In this document: positions 45,201 through 52,043 of the stretch, piece after piece
Numbering within the stretch: position 1 is the first letter of the stretch
Layout: every line of letters starts with the position of its first letter
Origin: Rhodospirillales bacterium
GTDB lineage: Bacteria > Pseudomonadota > Alphaproteobacteria > TMED109
Length of the DNA stretch: 64,000 nucleotides
Assembly (NCBI GenBank): GCA_028824295.1
Contig: JAPPED010000008.1
Coordinates: 1-64,000, forward strand
Direction: 5' to 3'
The notes under the pieces: generated by a model
What the model was told of the DNA's origin: nothing
Databases searched by the model: none
Seen by the model: the letters and a program-made list of their open reading frames with translations, nothing else
Position numbers and translations under genes: made by a program

Positions 45201-45266
45201 ACCACGGAACGGGAGTCGGCCGATCGGGAGCGCAGCCGGGGTCAGGAGCCTGACCTTGGGCTGTGA
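42231..45266 (+). CDS. traI: MobF relaxase/helicase TraI (TrwC-like)
   Basis: This protein of about 1011 aa from GTG 42231 nicks oriT and unwinds the transferred strand. The N-terminal relaxase domain has two tyrosine pairs (Y16/Y17 and Y22/Y23) and the metal triad H155, H166, H168 in NLDPQLHTHAVIAN. The central motor has Walker A GYAGTGKTTM and Walker B TILVVDEGSLAS, and a C-terminal helicase motif is HAWASTAHAFQGRT. Size matches R388 TrwC (966 aa) rather than F TraI (1756 aa). The open frame extends to 41907 within traD, but sequence before 42231 is a shadow. No oriT was recognised; it may lie near 45.7 kb or upstream of int. Confidence 0.93.
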   Translation: MLSIGAIASAAQGASYYEQDGYYTKDDPEHREASAWFGKGAEALGLNGPVDSDTFRAILEGKVPDGSGTELGRRGPDGEITHRPGRDLTFSAPKSVSIAALVGGDARIVDVHDRAVKATLAWVEKNAVEARVQDPETGRMVRTGGQKTVVAAFRHDTSRNLDPQLHTHAVIANMVQGEDGKWRSMANEKLYESKMLLGALYRSELAAGLARLGYGIEKTHADGRFEIAGVSREVVEAFSTRRQEIEAAVAERGLGAPADNPRHAERAALMTRATKREVDRGELRDIWQRQAVDLGLDAGALAAEGGAGAATPPLDRAGESLADARTAPEVAVVGGSKGTAPGGDGPANAPAPGDARATGVGHVPGHAVAAEAVTWALDHLSERDAVFRRTALLAAALSVAPGTLTIEAVEREVAAREADGTLHAVHLPGARDSLATDRTVGEERETIALMRAGEARGKAPMRSWVVRGHLRRGPLTAGQRDAVQLILSARDRVVGVQGYAGTGKTTMLDRARTLAEKKGWRMVGLAPSASAVQTLAAEAGIGSQTLQGFLARNAGVAAGRVTRRSVRALRAAFAKTILVVDEGSLASTVQAGDLLRIADELRIPRVVLVGDAKQLDAVDAGKPFAQLQAAGMPTAVMDEILRQRDPALKEAVEASLRGEIRRAFDRLGANVTETGSRDIAGTVAERWLALTPEARERTGVMAPSHELRLKINGHIRDELAREGRLHGPAVGVERLVSKGYTQAEKALAGNYAKGDVVAFYRDYQRIGVAKGDERRVSGVDHARRAVLIDDGRGGTVAWKPAQIGGRKGGTEVYRAEGIELRAGDRIRWTRNDAGLGVVNSRTAEVLAVGNGRVAFRLEDGRNLVMGDGDPQLRHLDHAWASTAHAFQGRTVDNVIAAMEARHPHLTTQKGFYVEISRARDRAELVTDDAGGLCAQLQAATGERIAALEGIGEMPREARDRPADAAHTRDTASEERTAGIAAGPRTGSGSRTTERESADRERSRGQEPDLGL

Positions 45267-45346
45267 GGACCGTCGGCGGCGGTTCAGGGTTTCCTGTGTG
45301 AACCTGCCGCCCGCCCACGCGTAACCGCATGCCCGGGAGGGAGTTG

Positions 45347-45712
45347 ATGGAGCAGAGACCGGCACGACCCGCGGGCACGGCGGGCAACAGGGGCGGGCAA
45401 CGGCTGCCGCGCACCATCCGTTTTACCGACCATGACTGGGACCGGATTGAGACGTTCGCCGTGATGCGGGGCATGACGGCCCCCGAACTGGTGCGCACGG
45501 CCGCCATCGCCGCGGTCGGGGCGGGGCCAGTCGTGGCCGGTGCCGACGACCGGCTGGCTCGGCAGGTCGACCGGATCTTCCGGTACACGCACATCCTGGC
45601 GACCGCTTTGCGGAACGAGATGATCGGGAACGGCCGCGGGGAGGAGCTGGAAGAGCTGGTCCGCTCGGCCCGCGCGCTGCACGACGAGCTGCGGGCCGGC
45701 CCTTCGGACTGA
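45347..45712 (+). CDS. Probable relaxosome accessory / ribbon-helix-helix-like protein
   Basis: This 121-aa protein has a basic N-terminus and LPRTIRFTDHDWDRIETFAVMRGMTAPELVRTAAI, which looks like a ribbon-helix-helix DNA-binding fold, then a helical tail. Such proteins next to relaxase genes (TraY, TrwA, MobC) bind oriT. ATG 45347 is chosen for the GGGAGG 7 nt upstream; ATG 45329 is also open. It lies 80 bp after traI in the same direction. The 198 bp after it hold no gene before the IS. Confidence 0.55.
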   Translation: MEQRPARPAGTAGNRGGQRLPRTIRFTDHDWDRIETFAVMRGMTAPELVRTAAIAAVGAGPVVAGADDRLARQVDRIFRYTHILATALRNEMIGNGRGEELEELVRSARALHDELRAGPSD

Positions 45713-45902
45713 GCAGTCCTGCCGTCGGGCGAGGCATCCCCGGCGCGATCCCATCGCCGAAATGGCAAGGTTCGGGGCCGGTGGCCCTACCGGGACCGGT
45801 CAGACATGAGCGTGCGTGTGGCCCCTTGCACGTTGCCAGCCTTCCGGCAGCGATGCCGATCGGCACGGTTGACGCCGGCCAGTGGGACTTGACTTGGTTC
45901 CT

Positions 45903-45910
45903 GGAGGTTA
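45903..45910. repeat. Left target site duplication
   Basis: GGAGGTTA, identical to 48318-48325 at the other end of the IS1595-type element. This is direct evidence of transposition into this site. Confidence 0.93.
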
Positions 45911-45960
45911 GGGGATTACGTAGGAAAGTGCCGAACGCCTGACTTGCTCGGCACTTTCCT
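45911..45960 (+). repeat. Left inverted repeat with subterminal hairpin
   Basis: The left terminal repeat (45911-45935) overlaps a 13-bp perfect inverted repeat, AGGAAAGTGCCGA at 45922-45934 and its complement at 45948-45960, with a 13-bp loop. The transposase start follows 32 bp later. The inner copy of the terminal sequence could bind transposase and repress its own gene, or block read-through from outside. Confidence 0.8.
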
Positions 45961-45992
45961 GTAAGATCGGGCCAGTTAGGAGAGACCGACAG

Positions 45993-46979
45993 ATGGCCCG
46001 CAAATCACCCGGAAAGTCCCGCCGCAAAGGCATTTCACTGGTACAGATTTTCAAGCGTTTCCCGGACGACGCGACCGCCGAAGCATGGTTCATCAAGCGG
46101 CGTTGGCCTAAAGAGATTGCCTGCCCGCATTGTGGCTCCATGAACGTTCAGACCGGCGCAAAGCACAAGACCATGCCCTACCGCTGCCGCGAGAAGGAAT
46201 GCGCCAAGCGGTTCAGTGCGAAGACCGGCACGGTCATGGAAGGTTCCAAGCTCGGTTTCCAGACTTGGATGATCGCCACCTACCTGCTGTCCACGTCGTT
46301 GACGTCGGTATCCAGCATGAAGTTGCACCGCGACATGAACATCAACCAGCGGAGCGCATGGTTCCTCGCGCACCGGCTCCGCACCGCGCTGACCGAAGAC
46401 GGAACCGAATTCAGCGGCCCCGTGGAAGCCGACGAGATGTATGTTGGCGGTATCCGAAAGAACATGAGCAACCGGAAGCGGAAGGAACTGGCTGGCACTG
46501 GCCGGGGCGGTTCCGACAAGGCCGCGGTCGTTGGCGTGAAGGATCGGAAGACCAATGAAGTCCGCGCCCGCCACGTTCCGGCTACCGACTATCGGAACGT
46601 TCCCGGCTTCGTCGCAGTCAACACCAAGCCCGGTTCCAAGGTCTACACGGACGACGCACCGATCTACGACATTCTGGAAGCGTGGTACGACCACGAAACA
46701 GTCAAGCACTCGGTATCCGAGTACGTCCGGGGCCAAGTCCACACCAACGAAATGGAATCCGTCTGGAGCATGTTCAAGCGAGCGCACAAGGGGACGTTCC
46801 ACAAGATGTCCCCGAAGCACCTGCAGCGGTACATCGACGAATTCTCCACGCGCCACAATCTGCGGGAGCGTGACACCATCGAGATCATGGCGGCCGTCAC
46901 GACCGGCGGCGTTGGCAAGCGGCTGAAGTACGCCGACCTGATCGCCCACAATGGGCTGGACTCGGGAGCAAGAAAATGA
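45993..46979 (+). CDS. tnp: IS1595-family transposase
   Basis: This 328-aa transposase has an N-terminal zinc ribbon (CPHCGSMNVQ...YRCREKECAKRFS, about 48-72). An ISXO2-like DDE/N domain follows, with ADEMYVGG (about 147-154), VYTDDAPIY (about 220) and HTNEMESVWSMFKRAHKGT near 248-266. The catalytic acidic residues and the N/E position are present. ATG 45993 follows AGGAGAGACC. The stop overlaps the first cargo gene as ATGA, so cargo is co-expressed with the transposase. Confidence 0.94.
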   Translation: MARKSPGKSRRKGISLVQIFKRFPDDATAEAWFIKRRWPKEIACPHCGSMNVQTGAKHKTMPYRCREKECAKRFSAKTGTVMEGSKLGFQTWMIATYLLSTSLTSVSSMKLHRDMNINQRSAWFLAHRLRTALTEDGTEFSGPVEADEMYVGGIRKNMSNRKRKELAGTGRGGSDKAAVVGVKDRKTNEVRARHVPATDYRNVPGFVAVNTKPGSKVYTDDAPIYDILEAWYDHETVKHSVSEYVRGQVHTNEMESVWSMFKRAHKGTFHKMSPKHLQRYIDEFSTRHNLRERDTIEIMAAVTTGGVGKRLKYADLIAHNGLDSGARK

Positions 46980-47377
46980 CCGACGGCGAGAGAATCGAAC
47001 GCGAACGGGAGTGGGTGAAGGCACGGTACGCCTGCACTGTCGATGCGGCATTCAAGACGTTGGTTGCTGTCATTGAATCTGACGTTCAGTCATTCAACAG
47101 ATTGTCTAGCAATGACGATTGCGAAGTGAAGCACGTCGATTACCGGACAGTGACCTTTAGCCGGGGAAGTCGCGTAACGGCTGTGTCTATCTCTGGGCAA
47201 ACAATCGAAGTCAGGCCCATGCGCAGCAACGCCATCCTGAAGGTGATCCATATCACGCCGAAATGGAACGAAGAATCCATGTCCTGTGATTTAGTAATTG
47301 ACGGAAAGGCCATGTCCATGCACCGAGCCAGCCAAAGGGCAATCGGGGACATTCTGTTTCCGCGGGGGGACACTTGA
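46976..47377 (+). CDS. IS cargo protein, unknown (133 aa)
   Basis: This soluble 133-aa protein has a charged helical N-terminus (GERIEREREWVKARY) and a beta-rich remainder. No family recognised. It is coupled to the transposase stop (ATGA) and to the next gene (TTGA). It is less GC-rich than the transposase. Conserved linkage to the transposase would show whether it aids or regulates transposition. Confidence 0.6.
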   Translation: MTDGERIEREREWVKARYACTVDAAFKTLVAVIESDVQSFNRLSSNDDCEVKHVDYRTVTFSRGSRVTAVSISGQTIEVRPMRSNAILKVIHITPKWNEESMSCDLVIDGKAMSMHRASQRAIGDILFPRGDT

Positions 47378-47712
47378 TTAGATCCTCCCCCAGGTTCGTG
47401 ATTTCAGCACTCATCATGCTGTCTGCGCCCTTCGCTTATGGCCAGGAGCCGGAGGGTGTTTTCAGCGATAGCAGCACGCGTGAACTATGCCTTGAGTTAG
47501 CTATTTGGACGCTTCCAAAAATTGGTGAGAAATATGGCGAAGATTCACACGGCTCGATTCCCGCTCACATATTCCGGCCAGCAGCACTGAGTTGTTTTCT
47601 TACCATCGACAATGCCGGATATTTGATCGTCTATCCAAATAACTCCGATGAAGGAATCATCGTCAAATACCAAGTGGACAAATTCAGTACGTTCGAGACG
47701 GATTTCGATTGA
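47374..47712 (+). CDS. IS cargo protein, secreted (112 aa)
   Basis: This 112-aa protein has an N-terminal signal peptide (FVISALIMLSAPFAYGQ, about 8-24) and a short periplasmic domain with two cysteines. No family recognised. TTG start at 47374 overlaps the preceding TGA. Periplasmic location is inferred from the signal sequence. Confidence 0.5.
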   Translation: MIRSSPRFVISALIMLSAPFAYGQEPEGVFSDSSTRELCLELAIWTLPKIGEKYGEDSHGSIPAHIFRPAALSCFLTIDNAGYLIVYPNNSDEGIIVKYQVDKFSTFETDFD

Positions 47713-47761
47713 AGTGCCTTCCGTCAAGATCCCTGCCGCCCATCGCAATGATGAGTAAGGC

Positions 47762-47863
47762 ATGGCAGACGCGCTCACTGTCGCCATCGGTATCTGGGTC
47801 GCGATCGTGATCCTGTACGCCCTGTTCGAGATGACGTGCGCCGTGTTCTTTACCCGCCGCTAA
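47762..47863 (+). CDS. IS cargo micro-protein, one membrane segment (33 aa)
   Basis: This 33-codon ORF starts ATG at 47762 and is nearly all a hydrophobic helix (VAIGIWVAIVILYALFEM), ending CAVFFTRR. The ribosome site (TAAGG) is too close to be good, so expression is uncertain. It could be a small membrane toxin or just an ORF. Confidence 0.35.
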   Translation: MADALTVAIGIWVAIVILYALFEMTCAVFFTRR

Positions 47864-47880
47864 TTCTGGGAGACAACAAC

Positions 47881-48054
47881 ATGACTACCGAAGACCGAAA
47901 ACCGCCCGAGGAGGTCAAGATCGTACGCCCTGACTACCAGCCAAGCCGGGCGGAACTGAACGAAGATATGCGGGTTGATGCGTCGTTCGATGAGGCCGTG
48001 GACGCGCTCGCGAAGCCGGTGAGAATCCGGTACGTCAAAGAACCTACTTCCTGA
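47881..48054 (+). CDS. IS cargo protein, unknown (57 aa)
   Basis: This 57-aa, charged, probably soluble protein starts ATG 47881 after GGGAGACAAC. No family recognised. It lies between two small membrane-segment ORFs; with the following gene it could form an antitoxin/toxin-like pair, but this is only a layout-based guess. Confidence 0.45.
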   Translation: MTTEDRKPPEEVKIVRPDYQPSRAELNEDMRVDASFDEAVDALAKPVRIRYVKEPTS

Positions 48055-48063
48055 GACCCTGAC

Positions 48064-48285
48064 ATGGAATGGTGGCAGTGCTTCGCGGGCGCGGGAGCCT
48101 TCTCTTGTCTAATTCTTCTTTTCAGGATGGTGCAAAAAGACACGCTCTATCTAGCGCAGGAAGCGAGACATGACATCGTGGGGATCGCCGGGCGCGTTGT
48201 CAGCGCGTTCGTTTTTCAATTCGTGCTGTGGGGCGTGCTATTGGGCACGCCCGTCTGGTTCGGGTACTGGTTGTTCTTCGACTAG
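48064..48285 (+). CDS. IS cargo small membrane protein (73 aa)
   Basis: This 73-aa protein has two membrane segments (about 6-20 and 42-70) split by a charged loop. The C-terminus is aromatic (GTPVWFGYWLFFD). No family recognised. It stops 7 bp before the right inverted repeat, so the cargo uses the full element. Confidence 0.5.
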   Translation: MEWWQCFAGAGAFSCLILLFRMVQKDTLYLAQEARHDIVGIAGRVVSAFVFQFVLWGVLLGTPVWFGYWLFFD

Positions 48286-48292
48286 GCAGATT

Positions 48293-48317
48293 TTCGGCAC
48301 TTTCCTACATAATCCCC
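48293..48317 (-). repeat. Right inverted repeat of IS1595-type element
   Basis: Reverse complement of the left end with one mismatch in 25 bp (position 9). It is followed directly by the second GGAGGTTA target copy at 48318-48325. Confidence 0.93.
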
Positions 48318-48375
48318 GGAGGTTACGGGAAACCGGCTCCAACAGTCATCTGGCCCTGCTTCCTCATACCATCAG

Positions 48376-49461
48376 ATGGCCATCCACCGCGAGTCCGCCC
48401 GACGGTTACACTGCTCCGGCTACGACAAGTCGGATGCAAGCATCCCTTCCCTGAGCGAATTCATGGACTGCCACCAGGTCGAGTGGCGCCGGAGCAACGT
48501 CTCGTCGTCCGAAATGGGCACGTGGCGAGGCAAACCCTACCCCTGGATCGTGCCCCGGTGCTTGTGGGAGGAGGGCCTCTGGCCCGGCATCCGCAAAGGC
48601 TCCGACAACCCGCTCGCAACCTATCTCGAGTGTTCGGGGGTGCAGAAGCACAGCGGCGTGCACAATTTGAAGAGCTCTTGGGTTCTGTGCGCCAACCTGT
48701 ATTTCCCTTTCCGAAGGTCGGATCAGGACCGTAGGCTGCTCGCCTCGTTCCTCCGGCAGCACGTTGCTCGTCCGATCACGTCTCTTGAAGCAATCGAGCT
48801 GGAGTATTCCGAGTGTGAGGATGGCGAATTACATCCTTCGCGACTCCTCGGAGAAACCGGCGGAAGCCGGGGTGCCGGGCAGACGTCGCCGGATCTCGGG
48901 CTGAAAGTGAACGACGGACGGGGGCTGGTGCTTGTGGAGAGCAAGTTCACCGAGCCTGATTTCTCCAGATGTTCCGCACGAAATCACAAGGGCAGCGCTC
49001 GGCGGGCGGGAAACCCGGATCCTGATCGATGTGACCAACCGCTAAAGGTGCTGTGGAATCCCGCGGGTCAGTGCCATCAGTCGGCGTGGCGCCGGCGGTA
49101 CTGGGAGCATCTCGCCGCCGTGACCGACCGCGAAGCCCTGGCGGCCATGCCTTGTTGCCCCGCCGCCCGCCGTGGTTATCAACTGTTCCGCCAAACTGCC
49201 CTGGCTGAGGGCATCGCGCGGTCGGGGAAATACGACCTGACCGTGTCCGCAGTCGCCGTTGATGAGCGCAATGAAGATCTGAACAGATGCCTGCGGAAGC
49301 TCGGATTGTCCGACCTACACGGGTGGGGGAAGGTATTCAGGGGGCAAGCGGTGTTTGCCGTGTTCACCCACCAGCAATGGCTGGAATGGGTGAGGGAGCA
49401 TGACCGCGAGGGCCGCTGGCGCCAGTGGCTGTCCTGGATCGGCGACAGATACGCAATGTGA
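48376..49461 (+). CDS. Putative PD-(D/E)XK restriction-like nuclease
   Basis: This 361-aa protein is not firmly named. Its middle matches a PD-(D/E)XK core: GQTSPDLGLKVN with D173, then GLVLVESKFTE with E188 and K190, and a possible E160 upstream. Conserved cysteines and WVLCANLYFPF/CCPAARRGYQLFRQT suggest a defined family, perhaps the PGN_0703-type putative restriction endonucleases. ATG 48376 is used. The IS inserted 50 bp upstream has very likely cut it off from its native promoter. No methyltransferase partner lies nearby. Confidence 0.6.
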   Translation: MAIHRESARRLHCSGYDKSDASIPSLSEFMDCHQVEWRRSNVSSSEMGTWRGKPYPWIVPRCLWEEGLWPGIRKGSDNPLATYLECSGVQKHSGVHNLKSSWVLCANLYFPFRRSDQDRRLLASFLRQHVARPITSLEAIELEYSECEDGELHPSRLLGETGGSRGAGQTSPDLGLKVNDGRGLVLVESKFTEPDFSRCSARNHKGSARRAGNPDPDRCDQPLKVLWNPAGQCHQSAWRRRYWEHLAAVTDREALAAMPCCPAARRGYQLFRQTALAEGIARSGKYDLTVSAVAVDERNEDLNRCLRKLGLSDLHGWGKVFRGQAVFAVFTHQQWLEWVREHDREGRWRQWLSWIGDRYAM

Positions 49462-49848
49462 AGGGCCGCCCGTCAAGTTCCTCGTGCTTCAGACAAGTGA
49501 GGAAGTGGACGCCGTGGGAGGTTCGCTCGGTCAACTCGGCCAGATCCAGCGTCATGCTGCCGCTGCAGAAGTAGAGATCGTCGGCCGCAGTGCCACGGCG
49601 CCAGCCTCGCCCTAGTGGCGGCCTTTGCTGAGGTACGTGCACCTGGCGCCCGCTCGGAAAGAGAGTTCGGAGCACGACAGGCCTCGCCGGATGTTGGTTG
49701 GACACCATGTTCGAGTGCGCGATCCTGCGTCGATTGCCAGCCTAAGTTACGGCGCGGGAGGGAAGCCGGACGGGCAAGGATCCGCGAGGCCGTACGAATC
49801 CGGAACGAAATGCAGAGGCTTGACACCAGTGGTGATAGCATCCCGGCT

Positions 49849-49966
49849 GTATGCAATCCGCACACATCCGCGTATGCAAATCGCATTCACCGAATGCAAA
49901 CCGTTTACATGCGGTGCCGACAGCAAGGAAACATCAGGGTCGCAACGCGTATGCAAATGGCATTCG
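49849..49966. repeat. Cluster of ATGCAAA-type repeats
   Basis: Four related units on the plus strand: GTATGCAATCCGCA at 49849-49862, CGTATGCAAATCGCATTC at 49871-49888, GAATGCAAACCG at 49892-49903, and CGTATGCAAATGGCATTC at 49949-49966. The two longest match in 17 of 18 positions and are partly palindromic (ATGCAAA...GCATTC). This looks like protein-binding sites, iteron-like or operator-like. Confidence 0.6.
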
Positions 49967-49984
49967 CTCGCCCCGCAACCATCA

Positions 49985-50090
49985 GGCCCCTCAAGGGGCC
50001 TAGAGTGCCCTTCAGGGCACGCAATAGCGCGTAAGCGCGCACCCGCAGGGACCTGCGTCGGGTGTGCCCCCGAAACTCCTGCAGGGAGTT
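49985..50090. repeat. Array of five short GC-rich hairpins
   Basis: Five inverted repeats follow each other within 106 bp: GGCCCC-TCAA-GGGGCC (49985-50000), GTGCCC-TTCA-GGGCAC (50005-50020), GCGC-GTAA-GCGC (50027-50038), an ACCCG/CGGGT stem enclosing GCAGG/CCTGC (50041-50063), and AACTCC-TGCAG-GGAGTT (50074-50090). The stems differ in sequence but share short loops. There are no T-runs, so they are not simple terminators. Function unknown. Confidence 0.7.
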
Positions 50091-50737
50091 AACGAAGACG
50101 TTGTGCTCCCAACGCCGCCATCGGCATGCCGTTCGCCGCTAGAAGGAACTGAGCCTTCGCGGCGCTTGAGCGGTGCGCCAGCCACCCACTTGCGGAAACA
50201 GTGCTTGAACAGCCTTTCGGCTTCCGGGCGGCGCGCAATGAGGCAGCAGGACGCGAAGTATTGGGCGAAGGGCACTGCCGACGAGGTGTCTCCATTGGCC
50301 TTTGCTCCGTACTCGTCAAGGTACATGTGCGGAAGCGCCGTACGACGGTTCCGGGCCACCCGTCGCTAATCACAGTGCCGTCCACCGACATCGCGGGAGC
50401 GACAAGACTGGTCACCGGAGCCACGGTGGCCTGAACTATCTCTGGGAACGGATCATCGGCGAAGCTATCGAATCACTGTGGAAGAAGCGTCGTGAGAGGA
50501 ACGCATACTGTAGAGGGGTTCGACGGGCGGACCTGCCGCCCGACGGACCCAAGGATCGCTCTACACGTTGTTCGAAACCATGTCCTTCCATCGGGGATGC
50601 GATGCGGTATTCGCGCGCTCGAAACCGGCGGTTGAGAATGTCACGTGGGCGACCGGCGACGTGCGAGCCCGCCCGTCAGGCGTTGAAGATCATCTAGGCC
50701 GAACCGCGCTTGGCGTGAGAGCGGGAATGGCTCTACC

Positions 50738-51217
50738 TCAGTAGGGTGTGCCGTCCTTGCGTGTGAACTGCCATTTGCCGTTCGCGCCCATGACGGCCTG
50801 AATGTCGTCCTGCGGATAGCTTCCCTCATCCCCTTCGGCACGATCGCCGACCTCGAGTATGACCACGTCCCGGTCGCTGCGGTTGAGGATGTGGTGCGCC
50901 TCGCCCCGGGCTGGGAAGCCGGCGCACATGCCGGCGGAGAGCGGCGTCTCGCCGGAAGGGGTTGCCAGGATCGCCTCGCCCTCCAGCACATAGACCAGTT
51001 CGTCCGACTTGCTGTGCGTGTGCATCAGCGCCGACTCGCCGCCCGGTGCGATCCTCGTCAGGTTCACGCCGACATTCTTCAGGTCGAAGAAATCGCCGAG
51101 CGCCCGCTTCTGCCGCCGCACCATGCGGCTGGCGAAGGGCTCCGGGTAGCTGGACGGCTTCGCGCGGGGCGGCACGTCCATGGCGGCAATTGCCACTGGC
51201 GCCTTGTCGTCGGCCAT
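50738..51217 (-). CDS. Cupin-domain protein
   Basis: This 159-aa protein has a single cupin barrel: HTHSKSDELVYVLEGEAIL holds the first metal-binding motif and GEAHHILNRSDRDVVILEVG the second. Such proteins bind small ligands or act as mild epimerases or oxygenases; the substrate is unknown. ATG 51217 follows GGGGAG. It lies downstream of the acetyltransferase gene with a 153-bp gap, same strand. Confidence 0.8.
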   Translation of the reverse strand: MADDKAPVAIAAMDVPPRAKPSSYPEPFASRMVRRQKRALGDFFDLKNVGVNLTRIAPGGESALMHTHSKSDELVYVLEGEAILATPSGETPLSAGMCAGFPARGEAHHILNRSDRDVVILEVGDRAEGDEGSYPQDDIQAVMGANGKWQFTRKDGTPY

Positions 51218-51370
51218 CGTTCATCTCCCCGGCGGTCGGCAGCGGACGTCGGTCCGGCCCGTTCTCGCAATGCATCCCCTCGGCGACGCTCCCTGGTCGG
51301 CGCTGCCCGCAGGCGCGTCCGGTGACCGCGCAGCGGGTTGGACGGCGTCAGCATGTGTGCGCGCTGCCGC

Positions 51371-51841
51371 TCACCCTCCCTCGTCTGTCCACCGGCTCAT
51401 GACGATGCGCTTCTCGATGGCGTAGCCGAGCCCTTCGTAGAACAGGCGAGCCGCCGCGTTTTCCTCTCGGATCGTCAGGTTGACCCTGGGAGCACCGAGG
51501 CGGCGAAGCCAGGCTTCAGCATGGCGGATCAACCGTTCGCCCAAACCCCGCAGACGATGCTCCGGGGTGACCGCGACATAGTAGACCCAGCCCCGGTGGC
51601 CGTCATTGCCCACCATGATGCTGCCCGCGATGCCGCCGCTGTCTTGGGCGACGGCCACGAAAATCTCTGACGAGGCGTTGGCGCGCGCCCTCCCGATGTC
51701 GCCGAGCGGGTCGTTCCAGGACCGCACCAGCCCGCAGGCGCGCCAGAGTTCCGCGACGGTCTCCTCGTCCCCGTCGCAAATGGGACGGATCGCAAATGCT
51801 ATCCCGTCCCCGCCTCTTTTGTACGTTGCAATTCTCCGCAT
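51371..51841 (-). CDS. GNAT acetyltransferase
   Basis: This 156-aa GNAT-fold N-acetyltransferase shows the acetyl-CoA loop in VYYVAVTPEHRLRGLGERLIRHAEAWL and the closing NLTIREENAAARLFYEGLGY, close to YpeA/RimI-like enzymes. ATG 51841 is chosen for the GGGAGG site upstream; the frame is open to 51931. The substrate cannot be told from sequence. Confidence 0.85.
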   Translation of the reverse strand: MRRIATYKRGGDGIAFAIRPICDGDEETVAELWRACGLVRSWNDPLGDIGRARANASSEIFVAVAQDSGGIAGSIMVGNDGHRGWVYYVAVTPEHRLRGLGERLIRHAEAWLRRLGAPRVNLTIREENAAARLFYEGLGYAIEKRIVMSRWTDEGG

Positions 51842-52043
51842 GCCGCCTCCCTTGCTGACCGCTCCCCAGCGACAGGTCCGGTTCGAATGTCGGTGTCCCG
51901 GTGTTCGGGCTTGCGCCGGTAACCGGACCACCGGATGTAAGACGATCCCGCCCGCCGGCCGTCCCGCCGTTACGCCGGGCGGGCAATCCGACGGATAACC
52001 GCCTTGTCGGCGATGGGCAGATACACGGGGCGCCGTGCCCCAG

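Larger units (their letters stand above)
45911..48317 (+). mobile_element. IS1595-family element with cargo genes
   Basis: A complete 2407-bp transposon. Inverted repeats of 25 bp (45911-45935 and 48293-48317) match at 24 positions and begin GGGGATTA. They are flanked by a perfect 8-bp direct repeat GGAGGTTA (45903-45910 and 48318-48325), the duplication length expected for IS1595. It holds a transposase plus five short ORFs in the same orientation, which is more than the plain insertion sequence carries. Intact ends and target duplication indicate a recent insertion. It separates the PD-(D/E)XK-like gene at 48376 from sequence upstream. Confidence 0.95.
49462..50737. other. Non-coding stretch with repeats and hairpins
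   Basis: I see no convincing gene in these 1.28 kb. Open frames on both strands lack ribosome sites and look random in composition; a minus-strand frame at 50012-50359 is the least bad but matches nothing known to me. The region does hold a repeat cluster (49849-49966) and a hairpin array (49985-50090). Confidence 0.45.

Noticed and set aside
49985-50090. Hairpin array considered as a CRISPR array
   Set aside because: Stems differ in sequence and there are no equal-length repeats and spacers; no cas gene nearby.
50012-50359. 115-codon minus-strand ORF near the hairpin array
   Set aside because: No ribosome site, no recognisable domain, and it ends inside the hairpin array; left as uncertain, not annotated.
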